Source: Arthrobacter sp. B1I2 (lineage in GTDB: Bacteria; Actinomycetota; Actinomycetes; Actinomycetales; Micrococcaceae). Taken from it: a stretch of DNA of 64,000 bases. Below, one piece after another: positions 20,547 through 29,925 of this stretch. The notes beneath the pieces were generated by a model. The model made no database searches. It saw nothing but the letters and a program-made list of their open reading frames with translations, and was not told the DNA's origin. How positions within the stretch are numbered: position 1 is the stretch's first letter; the number at the start of each line of letters is the position of its first letter. The stretch spans positions 3,596,001-3,660,000 of the forward strand of contig NZ_JAUSYC010000001.1 of the NCBI RefSeq assembly GCF_030816485.1, written 5' to 3'. Position numbers and translations under genes: made by a program.

Positions 20547-21637
20547 TCAGCGTAGAAGATGCCAAGGCCCACGGCGACGAAGAGACCGCCCAGGATCCAG
20601 AACCGGACGACGACGGTCACTTCGGCCCACCCCTTCAGCTCGAAGTGGTGCTGCAGCGGCGCCATCTTGAAGACGCGCTTTCCGCCGGTGGCTTTAAAGT
20701 AACCCACCTGGATGATGACGGACAGGGTGATCAGCACGAAGAGGCCGCCCACGATGCCCAGCAAAAGCTCGGTCCGGGAGAGGATGGCAAAACCAGCCAC
20801 CGCACCCCCAATGGCCAGTGAACCGGTGTCGCCCATGAAGATCTTGGCCGGCGAGGTGTTCCACCACAGGAAGCCCACCAGCGCGGCACTCAGGATCGCC
20901 GCGAGCAGCGCCAGGTCCAGGGGATCCCGGACCGAGTAGCAGCCGCTGCCGGTTTCCCGGGGGGAACCGCAGGCCTGGTTGCTCTGCCAGATGCCCATGA
21001 GTGTGTACGCGCCGAACACCATGATGGCTGCCCCCGCGGCGAGGCCGTCCAGGCCGTCGGTGAGGTTAACACCGTTGGTGGCGGCGGTGACGATCAGGTT
21101 GGACCAGATCACGAACAGGATCGCGCCGAGGACCGTGCCGCCGAAGGCGAGGTCGAGCCAGGGCAGGTCGCGGACCAGGGAAATCTTCGTTGAGGCGGGC
21201 GTCAGCCCGGCACTGTTGGGGAAGTTCAAGGCCAGGACGGCGAAGATAATGCCGACCGCTGCCTGGAGGATGAGCTTGGCTTTGGCATTGAGGCCCAGGC
21301 TCCGCTGCCGCGAGATTTTGATGAAGTCGTCCAGGAAGCCCACCAGGCCCATGCCGACCATGAGGAACAGCAGGATGAGGGCTGAGGCGGAAGGCCCGGG
21401 AGAGTCGGGGTTCATCATCAGCATGATGAGGTGCGTGAGACCGTAGCTCAGCAGGACGGCGGCCACGACGACGGTTCCGCCCATGGTGGGCGTTCCGCGT
21501 TTAGTGTGGTGCGACGTCGGTCCGTCGTCACGGATGAACTGGCCGTAGCCGCGGTGAACCAGGAGACGGATGAAAAGCGGGGTGCCCACCAGGGCGCACA
21601 GCAGGGCCAGGCCTGCGCCGATCAGCAGAGCAATCAC
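20528..21637 (-). CDS. mraY: Phospho-N-acetylmuramoyl-pentapeptide transferase
   Basis: Integral membrane enzyme making lipid I from UDP-MurNAc-pentapeptide and undecaprenyl phosphate. The 369-residue product has about ten transmembrane helices and the catalytic motifs [30 protein letters not shown] and [15 protein letters not shown] start in a GTGA overlap with the murF stop. Confidence 0.97.
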   Translation of the reverse strand: MIALLIGAGLALLCALVGTPLFIRLLVHRGYGQFIRDDGPTSHHTKRGTPTMGGTVVVAAVLLSYGLTHLIMLMMNPDSPGPSASALILLFLMVGMGLVGFLDDFIKISRQRSLGLNAKAKLILQAAVGIIFAVLALNFPNSAGLTPASTKISLVRDLPWLDLAFGGTVLGAILFVIWSNLIVTAATNGVNLTDGLDGLAAGAAIMVFGAYTLMGIWQSNQACGSPRETGSGCYSVRDPLDLALLAAILSAALVGFLWWNTSPAKIFMGDTGSLAIGGAVAGFAILSRTELLLGIVGGLFVLITLSVIIQVGYFKATGGKRVFKMAPLQHHFELKGWAEVTVVVRFWILGGLFVAVGLGIFYAEWVVLL

Positions 21638-23097
21638 AGCAGAGTGCTCCTTTCGTCGGCAGGGGTCGGGGTTGGGGGTAATGCTATCCGATCGCCCAAA
21701 TGGCGAAGCCCCACGCTGTTGGAGGACTTGAACAGCACCAGGTCGCCCGGCTGGAGCTCGGTGTCCAGGATGTCGTAGGCCTCATCCACGGTCTCGGCAA
21801 AGAGGCACTCGTCCCCCCAGGAACCTTCCTGCACCGCGGAGACGTACAGGGCGCGCGCTTCCCGGCCCACCACCAGCAGCCGGGAGATGTTGAGGCGGAC
21901 CACCTGGGTGCCCACGGCGGTGTGCTCCCGGATGGAGTCCCCGCCCAGTTCCAGCATGGCCCCGAGGACCGCCCACGTGCGGCGGCCGCGGCCAAGGTCC
22001 GCCAGCGTGCGGAGGGCAGCCCGCATGGACTCGGGGTTGGCGTTGTAGGCATCGTTGATGATGGTGACGCCGTCCGGCCGCTCGCTGCGTTCCATGCGCC
22101 AGCGGCTGGCAGCGGCCTGGCTGCTGAGCGAAGCCGCAATGTGCTCCCCCGGCACGCCCGCAGCCCATGCGGCTGCCGCGGCCGCCAGGAGGTTTCCCAC
22201 GTGGTGGGCTCCAATGAGCCGGCTGCTTACATGCCGGGGGGCATCGCCGTCGGGCAGCTGGAGGTCGAATTCGGGGCTGCCCCCGGCATTGGTGTCAACG
22301 TTGAGTGCCTGCACCCGGGCGTCCTGGCGTGCATCTGCGGAAAAGCCCAGGACCTTTGCCGTGGTACGGCTGCGCATGGCGGCGACGCGTTCGTCGTCGA
22401 GATTGATGACGGCGGTACCGGCAGCGGAAAGGCCTTCGACCATCTCGCCCTTGGCCACTGCAATGTTCTCCACGCCCCCGAACTCGCCGGCATGGGCGGT
22501 TCCCACGGCCAGGACCACCCCGATGTCCGGCTTGACCATCTCCGCCAGGTAGCGGATGTGGCCAATGCCCGTTGCCCCCATCTCAATGATTAGGTAGCGG
22601 GTGTCGGCGCCTGCACCGAAGACGGTCAGCGGAACACCCACCTCGCCGTTGTAGGAACCCTGGGGCGCGACGGTGTTGCCTTGGGTGGACAGGATGCCCG
22701 CGAGCAGGTCCTTGGTGGTGGTCTTGCCGGCTGACCCGGTGATGCCAACGACCGTCAGGTGGTCGCCCGCTTCTGCACGGACCGCGCGGATCCGGCGGAC
22801 GGCCTCGGCGGCAAGGGCGCCCATTGCCAGGACGGCGTCCGGAACCACGATCGACGGGTAGGCGGAGCCTTCCGGGGCTGTCACCGGACGCTCAACGAGT
22901 GCCAGGACGGCCCCGGAGGCAAAGGCGGCGTCAATGAAGTCGTGGCCGTCGGCGTGCTCGCCCGGCTTTGCGACGTAAAGCGAACCGGGGGTGGCTTCGC
23001 GTGAATCCGTCACCACCGAGAGGGGCGTAATTCCGGGATCGGCGTCCAGGCGCCCGCTGGTGATTTCGGCGATTTCCGCCGCAGTAAATGCAATCAT
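21634..23097 (-). CDS. murF: UDP-MurNAc-tripeptide--D-Ala-D-Ala ligase
   Basis: Adds D-Ala-D-Ala to complete the pentapeptide precursor. The 487-residue product has the N-terminal MurF fold ([19 protein letters not shown]), the ATP loop [15 protein letters not shown] (about 115), [15 protein letters not shown], and [16 protein letters not shown]. It overlaps mraY by four bases and follows murE by six. Confidence 0.97.
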   Translation of the reverse strand: MIAFTAAEIAEITSGRLDADPGITPLSVVTDSREATPGSLYVAKPGEHADGHDFIDAAFASGAVLALVERPVTAPEGSAYPSIVVPDAVLAMGALAAEAVRRIRAVRAEAGDHLTVVGITGSAGKTTTKDLLAGILSTQGNTVAPQGSYNGEVGVPLTVFGAGADTRYLIIEMGATGIGHIRYLAEMVKPDIGVVLAVGTAHAGEFGGVENIAVAKGEMVEGLSAAGTAVINLDDERVAAMRSRTTAKVLGFSADARQDARVQALNVDTNAGGSPEFDLQLPDGDAPRHVSSRLIGAHHVGNLLAAAAAAWAAGVPGEHIAASLSSQAAASRWRMERSERPDGVTIINDAYNANPESMRAALRTLADLGRGRRTWAVLGAMLELGGDSIREHTAVGTQVVRLNISRLLVVGREARALYVSAVQEGSWGDECLFAETVDEAYDILDTELQPGDLVLFKSSNSVGLRHLGDRIALPPTPTPADERSTLL

Positions 23098-23103
23098 CTC
23101 GGT

Positions 23104-24735
23104 CTAGGACTCTATCCGGTCGTCATGGAGAACGTTGAATCCCCTGGCTGTCAAGGCGTTGCGCAGCTCCACCCTGTCGTCCAGGGCAAGGTTGACGCCT
23201 TTCACCTCCTGCCAGACCTCGTGGCCGCGGCCCGCCACGAGGATGGTGTCCTGCGGGCGTGCCAGGGCCACGGCGTGCCGGATGGCTTCGTCCCGGGGGA
23301 AGACCTCCAGCAGGTCGGCGTGCAGGGACTCCTTTTCCAGGGCCTCCCGGGCGCCGGCAAGCACACCGGCGCGGATCGCTGCCGGGTCCTCGTCGTGCGG
23401 GTCGTCGTCGGTGATGATCACGGTGTCAGCGAGCCGGGCGGCGATGGCACCCATCGCCGGACGTTTGCCCTGGTCCCGCTGTCCCGTGGCGCCGAAAACG
23501 ACGATCAGGCGGGAGTCGGGTTCCGGCGACCGGACTGCTTCCAGGGCCCGCGCGAGGGCGTCGGTGTTGTGGGCGAAGTCCACCACGGCGGCGGGCTGTT
23601 CAGCGATCAGCTGCATCCGTCCGGGCACGGCCACGGTGAACGGGTCGGCGCTGTCCAGGGCGGCCTGCAGGTCGGTCGCGTCCACCCCGGACGTGAGGAC
23701 CATGAGCGCCGCCAGGGCGGCGTTGGCGACGTTGAAGCTTCCGGGCAGCCCGGTGTGGATGTTAAGGACGGCACCGGCGGGTCCAGTCAGGGTGAAGTCG
23801 GTACCGAGCCCGCGCGGGGAGGCCGTGGTCACGGTCCAGTCCGCGGGGGTCCGGCCGCTCGTGCTGAGCGTGGTGACCGGCACCTGCGTGCTGCCGGCCA
23901 GGCGGAGTCCCCACTCGTCGTCGACCGTGACAACGGCCCTGCGGGCCCGCCCCGCTGTGAAAAGTTCTGCCTTGGTGGCGAAGTAGCCATCCATGGTGTG
24001 GTGCAGGTCCAGGTGGTCCTGGGTGAGGTTGGTGAATCCCGCGACGTCGAAAAGCAGGCCGTCCACCCGCTGGTAGGAGATGGCGTGGGAGGACACTTCC
24101 ATGGCTGCGGCGTCGAGCCCGCGCTCGTGCATGAGGGCGAGGAGGCCGTGGACCTCGGGCGATTCCGGCGTGGTGAGGAGGCTGGGGATCGGCTCCCCGC
24201 CGGCCAGGATTTCGATGGTCCCGATCAGGCCGGTCCGCTGTTCCAGCGCGCGCAGCAGCGAGGTGATGAAGTAGGTGGTGGTGGTTTTCCCGTTGGTCCC
24301 GGTGACGCCGAAAAGCCGCATCGGGCGGCCGCCGGCAGACTGGCTCCGGTAGATCATGGCGGAGAGCGGTCCCACCTCATTGCGCGGCTTGTCGACGACG
24401 AGCACGGGCACGGGCGTGTCCGCGGACAGCGCAAGCAGGCGCGCGCCGGCGTCGTCCGTGAGAACGGCTGCCGCCCCGGCCAGGATGGCGTCCGCGGCGA
24501 AGTCAGCCCCGTGCCTGCTGGCCCCGGGCAGGGCCACATACAGGTCGCCGGACTCCACGGTGCGCGAATTGATCGAGATACCCGTGATTTCCACGTCGGC
24601 GGCAGGAGCCGGTACAGCTACGCCAAGGGCCTGCCCGACGGCGGCCAGCGGGACGGCCGCTACGGCCGCGGGCCGGAAACGGGCCGGACTTTCATCCCGG
24701 GCCGTGTCGGGGCCGGGCGTGGTGAACTCTGACAA
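23104..24735 (-). CDS. murE: UDP-MurNAc-L-Ala-D-Glu ligase MurE, L-lysine type predicted
   Basis: Adds the third stem residue. Motifs: SINSRTVESGDLYVALPG, ATP loop [38 protein letters not shown]. The substrate-selecting motif reads TDDDPHDEDP (23383-23412), where diaminopimelate-adding enzymes have DNPR. Absence of that arginine fits L-lysine, as in Arthrobacter wall type A3-alpha. The TTG start at 24735 has GGAG seven bases upstream and gives 543 residues; an ORF extends 51 bases further but lacks a ribosome site. Confidence 0.95.
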   Translation of the reverse strand: MSEFTTPGPDTARDESPARFRPAAVAAVPLAAVGQALGVAVPAPAADVEITGISINSRTVESGDLYVALPGASRHGADFAADAILAGAAAVLTDDAGARLLALSADTPVPVLVVDKPRNEVGPLSAMIYRSQSAGGRPMRLFGVTGTNGKTTTTYFITSLLRALEQRTGLIGTIEILAGGEPIPSLLTTPESPEVHGLLALMHERGLDAAAMEVSSHAISYQRVDGLLFDVAGFTNLTQDHLDLHHTMDGYFATKAELFTAGRARRAVVTVDDEWGLRLAGSTQVPVTTLSTSGRTPADWTVTTASPRGLGTDFTLTGPAGAVLNIHTGLPGSFNVANAALAALMVLTSGVDATDLQAALDSADPFTVAVPGRMQLIAEQPAAVVDFAHNTDALARALEAVRSPEPDSRLIVVFGATGQRDQGKRPAMGAIAARLADTVIITDDDPHDEDPAAIRAGVLAGAREALEKESLHADLLEVFPRDEAIRHAVALARPQDTILVAGRGHEVWQEVKGVNLALDDRVELRNALTARGFNVLHDDRIES

Positions 24736-24831
24736 GGGGATCTCCGATGGTGCTAGTGCGTGCCCGCCATGGTTCGCGCCGGGCACTGTAAGGCGCTGGA
24801 TGCTGCTGGTACTGCCGGCACGCCGCAGCGG

Positions 24832-26637
24832 CTACTTGGCGTACTGCGGCATTCTGGCCGGCTGGCCGGTTGAAGGCTGGACGTTGTAGGTCCGCAGCGT
24901 CTGGCTCATGACGGACCGGAACACCGGTCCGTTGGTGATGCCGTAAATGCTGCCCTTCGGCCGCTGGAGCACCACCTCCACAATAAACCGCGGATCATCC
25001 ATCGGCGCCATTCCCACGATGGAGGCGGTGTAGCCGCAGTAGCCCGACTTGCCGTCGTCGCACGGTGATTCGGACGTGCCGGTCTTGGCCCCCACCCGGT
25101 AGCCGTCAATGCCGGCATCCTTGATTTCGCCTTCGGTGACGGCACTTTCAAGGATGTCCTGGACCTGCTGGGCCGTACTCTCAGAGACGATCTGCTGCGA
25201 TGGCTGGGCGGGTACTTTCTCTTCCGCCCCGTCGGGGGAAATGTACGAATCAATCAGCCGCGGCTGCAGCATGACGCCGTTATTGGCGATGCTTTGGTAG
25301 GCACGGACCGTCTGAAGCGTGGACTGGGAAACACCCTGCCCGAACAGGACCGTGTACTGCTGGCGTCCGTCCCACTGGTCCGGGGGCGTGAGGATGCCCG
25401 ATGCCATGGCGGGAAGCCCGATGTCCGGCGCCTCGCCGATACCGAACTTCTTCAGCCAGTCATAGCGCTGTTCCTTGCTGAGCCGCTGGCCTGCCATGAC
25501 CGTTCCGGTGTTCATCGAGTAGCCGATGATCCCCGCCAGCGTCCGTTCCTCGGTGCCGTGGGTAAACGCGTCGCTGAACGTCTGGCCATCAACGGTGTAG
25601 GTGGGCGGAATGGTGAAGCGGTCCAGCGGACTGGCAAGGCCTTCCTCGATCACGGCTGCGGCCGTCATCATCTTCTCCACCGACCCGGGCTCATAGGCAG
25701 CCGTCACCGAGCGGACGCCCCGGTCCTTGGCTGCCACCAACCCCGGGTTGTTGGGATCCGGGGAGTTGGTGTCGGCCAGTGCGAGCAGGTTCCCGGTCTT
25801 GGCGTCCATCACGATGATGACGCCCCATTCAGCGCTGAGCTTGTCCGCCTGGCTCTGGATGGCCTGCTGGGCAAAGTACTGAAGATCCGAGTTGAGCGTA
25901 AGTTTGACGTCCTTGCCGTTTTGCGGCGGGGTCAGCTGGTCGAGACCCACCGGGATGCGGAGCCCGTCCGCGCCGATCTCGAACAGGCGCTTGCCGTCCT
26001 TGCCCTTGAGCTGGTCGTCCTGCGTCTGCTCGATGCCGGCCTGTCCGGTGGTGCCGTCCTGGAGGAAACCCACCACTCCGCCGGCCACTGCTCCGTTGGG
26101 GTAGACGCGTTTGCTGACGCCCTCGGCAACAATGCCGGGGACCTGGAGCTTGGAGATGCGGTCCTCGACGTCGGGCTTTACGTCCTTGGCCACAATGTAG
26201 TAGGGCTGTTCCCCGGTCACGGCGTCCCGGACGGCACTGGTGTCCATGCCCAGGGCCGCGGCAAGTTCGGAGATTGCCTGGTCGCGGCTGACATCCACCA
26301 GCTTGTCGTGCCCGTCAGCGTGGGGCTCGAGCCGTTTGTAGGTCTCGGTTTTGGTGTTGACGCGCTGGTCAACCACGATGTTGTAGCGGATCACGCTGTT
26401 GGCCAGGACGGTGCCGCGGGAATCCAGGATACTCCCCCGCTCGGCCGGCAGGACTGCTGACGTCATCCGGCTGTTCAGCGCTGCTTCGGCCATGCCGCCG
26501 ACGTCGAGCCCCTGGACCAGGAAGAGCTTACCGCCCACCACCAGCAGGAGCGTGAGCATGACGCCCAGTCCCAGGCGCAAGCGCTTGGTGGCGTTGGGTG
26601 CCTTGCCTTTTCCTGCCTTGCCGGTCGTCTCCGCCAC
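24832..26637 (-). CDS. ftsI: Septal penicillin-binding protein FtsI (PBP3/PbpB)
   Basis: Class B transpeptidase crosslinking septal peptidoglycan with FtsW. The 601-residue product has a short basic tail, a transmembrane helix (about 23-43), the dimerisation domain with AERGSILDSRGTVLA, and the transpeptidase domain with all three motifs: SVEK (Ser319, Lys322), SMN (374-376) and KTGT (518-521). No PASTA domains. A 47-base gap separates it from ftsL and 96 bases from murE. Confidence 0.97.
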   Translation of the reverse strand: MAETTGKAGKGKAPNATKRLRLGLGVMLTLLLVVGGKLFLVQGLDVGGMAEAALNSRMTSAVLPAERGSILDSRGTVLANSVIRYNIVVDQRVNTKTETYKRLEPHADGHDKLVDVSRDQAISELAAALGMDTSAVRDAVTGEQPYYIVAKDVKPDVEDRISKLQVPGIVAEGVSKRVYPNGAVAGGVVGFLQDGTTGQAGIEQTQDDQLKGKDGKRLFEIGADGLRIPVGLDQLTPPQNGKDVKLTLNSDLQYFAQQAIQSQADKLSAEWGVIIVMDAKTGNLLALADTNSPDPNNPGLVAAKDRGVRSVTAAYEPGSVEKMMTAAAVIEEGLASPLDRFTIPPTYTVDGQTFSDAFTHGTEERTLAGIIGYSMNTGTVMAGQRLSKEQRYDWLKKFGIGEAPDIGLPAMASGILTPPDQWDGRQQYTVLFGQGVSQSTLQTVRAYQSIANNGVMLQPRLIDSYISPDGAEEKVPAQPSQQIVSESTAQQVQDILESAVTEGEIKDAGIDGYRVGAKTGTSESPCDDGKSGYCGYTASIVGMAPMDDPRFIVEVVLQRPKGSIYGITNGPVFRSVMSQTLRTYNVQPSTGQPARMPQYAK

Positions 26638-26684
26638 CGTGATATTCCTTGCTGCTCGACGCTGCTGCCTGTACTGCCTGCCGT

Positions 26685-27359
26685 CTACTGTCCGGGGGCC
26701 TTCTGCTGGGGTGCAGGAACCGAACCGCCGTGAAGCTCGGGGGCCGGAGTCGCGGCAGCTGCAGCCTGGGCCGCAGCGGCCTGCGCGGCGTCGGCGGCGG
26801 GTGCCGCAGCAGCAGCCTTGCCGGCGTCCGGAGCCGTGGCCTTATCCGCAGCTGCATCCTTGGACGCGGGCGGAACGATGAACTGGCCTGCCACCGCAGG
26901 CGACGGGATAACGGCTCCTGCCGCTGCGCCCTTGACTGCGGGGGTGGCCTTCCCCGTTACCGACAGCGTGGACAGGTCGATCTGGCCTTTCACGGTGGAG
27001 GCCACCATGCCCAGCTCGCTGGCCTTGGCCGCCAGGTTCTGCGGGGCCTCGAAATTCTGCACCTGCTGGGTAAGGTCCTGGTTCGTCTTGGTCAGGGTGC
27101 TCTGCTTGGCGCGCAGCTCCACCAGCTCGTACTGCGCGGTGGACACCGAGATGTTCAGGACCAGCACGGCAATCAACGCCACGGCGAGCATGGCAAAGCA
27201 CATGACCACGAAGGGGGCCCGGCGCTTACGCGGCTCCGTGCGGACCACGGAAAGCGGGGTACGGCCCTTCCGGCCCGGCCCCGGTTCACCTGCCGGCCTG
27301 GTGTCGGCCGCCGAACTGCCGGAAACAATGGGAAAATTCTTGACGGCGGCGGTACTCAT
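26685..27359 (-). CDS. ftsL: FtsL-like divisome protein
   Basis: Bitopic protein between rsmH and ftsI, the usual place of FtsL. The 224-residue product has a basic N-tail with Pro/Arg, one transmembrane helix (about 49-71, [20 protein letters not shown]) and a leucine-zipper-like coiled coil (about 75-115). A long Ala/Pro-rich extracellular tail (about 130-224) of low complexity follows. Sequence identity to known FtsL is low in general, so position and topology carry the call. Its ATG overlaps the rsmH stop (ATGA). Confidence 0.87.
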   Translation of the reverse strand: MSTAAVKNFPIVSGSSAADTRPAGEPGPGRKGRTPLSVVRTEPRKRRAPFVVMCFAMLAVALIAVLVLNISVSTAQYELVELRAKQSTLTKTNQDLTQQVQNFEAPQNLAAKASELGMVASTVKGQIDLSTLSVTGKATPAVKGAAAGAVIPSPAVAGQFIVPPASKDAAADKATAPDAGKAAAAAPAADAAQAAAAQAAAAATPAPELHGGSVPAPQQKAPGQ

Positions 27360-28348
27360 GCAGCTCTCCTGGCTCTGATTCGTTCTGCCGCGCGGAGCCT
27401 GGCGGAGGCGGCGCGAGGATTTTCGGCAATTTCGACGGCGGTGGGCACCTCAGTGCCTTTGGTCAGGGTCTTAAGTTCGGGCTTGTGCTCTTCCAGCTCA
27501 ACGGGGAAGCCAAGGGGAGCAGAAGATTTGGACCGGGACTGGAGCACGCTTTTGACGATCTTGTCCTCCAGGGAGTGATAGGACATGACCACGATGCGGC
27601 CGCCGAGCGCCAGGGAATCGACGGCTGCCGGTACGGCCCGTTCCAGGACGTCGAGCTCCTCGTTGACCTCGATCCTCAAGGCCTGGAAAGTCCGCTTGGC
27701 AGGATGTCCACCGGACCTGGCGGCAGTGGCGGGAACCACCGAGCGGATCTGCTCCACGAGTTCGCCGGTGGTGGTGAATTTCTTGACCGCACGGGCTGCG
27801 ACGATCCTGTTGGCAATCCGTCCGGCGAATTTTTCCTCGCCCCACTTGCGGATGATCCGGACCAGGTCTTCTTCGCTGTAGGTATTGACCACGTCGGCCG
27901 CGGTCTGGCCCCGGCTGGTGTCCATCCGCATGTCCAGTGGCGCATCAAAAGAGTAGGCGAAGCCGCGCTCACGCTCGTCCAGCTGCAGGGAGGAGACGCC
28001 GAGGTCCATCAGGATCCCGTGCACCTCAGCCACTCCGAGGTCTTCCAGGACGTCCTGGATCTCGTCGTACACCGCGTGGACCAGATCCGTCCGGGCTGCG
28101 AAGGGAGCCAGCCGTTCACCCGCCAGGGCCAACGCCTCCTCGTCACGGTCAATGCCGATGAGGTGGAGGTCGGGGAACCGCTGGAGCATTGCCTCGGAGT
28201 GACCGCCCATGCCCAGGGTTGCGTCCACTGCAATGGGGATTTCGCCTCGGAGTCTTGCTGCTTCAAATCCCGGTGCCAACAAATTGATGCACCGGTCGCG
28301 AAGGACCGGCACATGGCGTTCGGACGTGGGCTTGGGTTGATCGGTCAT
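27356..28348 (-). CDS. rsmH: 16S rRNA (cytosine1402-N4)-methyltransferase
   Basis: Also called MraW; methylates C1402 in the ribosomal P site using SAM. Motifs: [13 protein letters not shown] at the N-terminus, the SAM loop [36 protein letters not shown], and near the C-terminus [17 protein letters not shown] at 28348 gives 330 residues and has AAAGGA upstream. Sequence before it is Gly/Pro-rich and reads antisense to nothing useful. It follows mraZ by 167 bases. Confidence 0.97.
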   Translation of the reverse strand: MTDQPKPTSERHVPVLRDRCINLLAPGFEAARLRGEIPIAVDATLGMGGHSEAMLQRFPDLHLIGIDRDEEALALAGERLAPFAARTDLVHAVYDEIQDVLEDLGVAEVHGILMDLGVSSLQLDERERGFAYSFDAPLDMRMDTSRGQTAADVVNTYSEEDLVRIIRKWGEEKFAGRIANRIVAARAVKKFTTTGELVEQIRSVVPATAARSGGHPAKRTFQALRIEVNEELDVLERAVPAAVDSLALGGRIVVMSYHSLEDKIVKSVLQSRSKSSAPLGFPVELEEHKPELKTLTKGTEVPTAVEIAENPRAASARLRAAERIRARRAA

Positions 28349-28515
28349 GCCTGGTCCTTTCCCGCCGTCGTTGTCACCTGCTGCTTCTGGGACCAGATCC
28401 CCATCCGCGCCTACCGTTCCGCCCGCCTGGCTCCGGGGAAGGTGAGCCAGGTTGGCAGCCGGTGGGCCGGCTGGAGATCTCATCCAAGAAACCACCTGCT
28501 GCCCCGCTCCGGGAT

Positions 28516-28944
28516 TCAGAGAATGCCCGGAATGGGATCGTCAGTTTCGGAGAAGGCCGTCTCCTTCTCCGCAAGGTATTCATTCCAAGCCTGGGCGTCC
28601 CAGATCTCGGCGCGGGTTCCGGCGCCGATGACGGCAAGTTCCCTCCCGAGTCCTGCATACTCCCGGAGCGCCGGTGGAATGGTCACGCGCCCCTGCTTGT
28701 CAGGTACCTCGTCCGAGGCTCCAGAGAGAAATACGCGGATGTAGTCACGTGCCTGCTTGGAGGAGATTGGCGCCTCCCGCATTTGCTCGTGGACCCGTGC
28801 AAATTCCTTCTCACTGAAGACGTAGATGCAACGTTCCTGGCCCCTTGTGAGCACCAGACCGCTGGCAAGCTCCTCACGGAACTTGGCGGGGAGAATGATC
28901 CGTCCCTTTTCATCCAGACGCGGCGAGTGAGTGCCCAGAAACAC
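28516..28944 (-). CDS. mraZ: Transcriptional regulator MraZ
   Basis: First gene of the dcw operon; AbrB-like DNA-binding protein that represses or activates its own operon. The 142-residue product has the two SpoVT-AbrB-like halves: [20 protein letters not shown] near residue 6 and [20 protein letters not shown] near 80. Its promoter at 29014-29041 contains a GTGG-repeat operator. Confidence 0.96.
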   Translation of the reverse strand: MFLGTHSPRLDEKGRIILPAKFREELASGLVLTRGQERCIYVFSEKEFARVHEQMREAPISSKQARDYIRVFLSGASDEVPDKQGRVTIPPALREYAGLGRELAVIGAGTRAEIWDAQAWNEYLAEKETAFSETDDPIPGIL

Positions 28945-29013
28945 TGGCCCACCGCCTGTCCGCTTTCAGGAACTGCACATCCCCTATGTTGCAACCACCC
29001 TCTTATGTCCTCC

Positions 29014-29041
29014 ACATTACTCCACTTTCCACCACAGTCAA
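29014..29041 (-). promoter_or_regulatory. mraZ promoter with MraZ-box repeats in the spacer
   Basis: Read on the minus strand: -35 TTGACT (29041-29036), a 16-base spacer GTGGTGGAAAGTGGAG (29035-29020), and -10 TAATGT (29019-29014). The motif GTGGA occurs three times in direct orientation (29032, 29025 and 29015 going down). MraZ operators in other bacteria are tandem G-rich repeats of this kind, so binding would cover the promoter. The start lies about 70 bases from the mraZ initiation codon. Confidence 0.7.
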
Positions 29042-29108
29042 CGCAAAGCGGCCTCCTGAGCAGCCTAGTTATGGGAAACGACCCTTGAAATTCGGCGGAT
29101 TCCCGCCC

Positions 29109-29124
29109 GTGGTGGAAAGTGGAG
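29109..29124 (+). promoter_or_regulatory. Inverted second copy of the MraZ box
   Basis: GTGGTGGAAAGTGGAG, identical over 16 bases to the spacer of the mraZ promoter but on the other strand, 73 bases from it. No -35 hexamer precedes it, so it is a candidate auxiliary operator rather than a promoter. Confidence 0.5.
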
Positions 29125-29206
29125 GATTTTTCCTTCTGGTGGCGGCCCATCCAGTTCCACCAAACGTGCCTGGTACGGAAGGGCAGAAGTGAATTGCCCT
29201 TAAACG

Positions 29207-29236
29207 CCAAAAGACCCGCCGAAGCGGGTCTTTTGG
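29207..29236. terminator. Terminator after the DUF3040 gene
   Basis: A 13-bp perfect stem, CCAAAAGACCCGC (29207-29219) with GCGGGTCTTTTGG (29224-29236), and a CGAA tetraloop. T-runs occur on both strands. It insulates the dcw promoter from the gene upstream. Confidence 0.9.
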
Positions 29237-29300
29237 TGCGGTCCCCTACTGCCAGGGGAGCCAAGTGGAGGAGCCTGGCACCGAAGGGGGGCGGAACCGC

Positions 29301-29672
29301 TTACGGTTCACCCCTGCGGCGTTCGTCCCAGCGCTCTTCGAGGCTGCTCATGAACGAACTCCTCTGCTTGCCGGGCTTTCCCCCGCCGGACTTGGATCCG
29401 GGCGTCCCGCGGGAACTTCGCATAGTAGCGAAGTACACTCCACCGCCCATGACCACGAAGCCCAATACGCCGACAAAGATGTTCTGGAGGGTGACACCGA
29501 CCAGCAACAGGAAGACGCCGGCAAGTGCGCTGAGGACCCCAATGACAACATGCCTTGTGGACCAGGAACGCCCCGGGTCCGAACCCATTGAGTTCGCGAA
29601 CTTCGGGTCGTCCTCGTGAAGCTGCTTCTCAAGCTGCTCAAGCAGCTTCTGTTCGTGCTCCGACAGCGGCAT
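29301..29672 (-). CDS. DUF3040 membrane protein
   Basis: Small actinobacterial membrane protein of unknown function, equivalent in position to M. tuberculosis Rv2169c. The ATG at 29672 has AAGGAGG upstream and gives 123 residues. An acidic, Leu-rich cytoplasmic helix opens it (MPLSEHEQKLLEQLEKQL), followed by two transmembrane segments (about 44-62 and 64-82) and a basic Gly/Ser-rich tail ending in a charged helix (SLEERWDERR). Its conservation next to mraZ suggests a wall or division link, but that is inference. Confidence 0.9.
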   Translation of the reverse strand: MPLSEHEQKLLEQLEKQLHEDDPKFANSMGSDPGRSWSTRHVVIGVLSALAGVFLLLVGVTLQNIFVGVLGFVVMGGGVYFATMRSSRGTPGSKSGGGKPGKQRSSFMSSLEERWDERRRGEP

Positions 29673-29925
29673 CACGACCTCCTTTTGTAGGCCAACGTCC
29701 GGGCTGATCCCAGCCACTACTTCTACTCCCCTAGAACGCCTGCTGTTGCTGGAAAGTTCCCGTCCCGCCGGCAGTGGCGGGAACAGGAATTCAGCATGCG
29801 TACGCGGGAGCGGGAGCATGTCCAAGAGGGTCCGGCAGTAAGTCCATTCACTCGAAAACTATGTATCTCCAAGGATAGATTGTTGAAGGCTGATCTGAAA
29901 GACGGCAACGACTTTGGGCTGGCCC

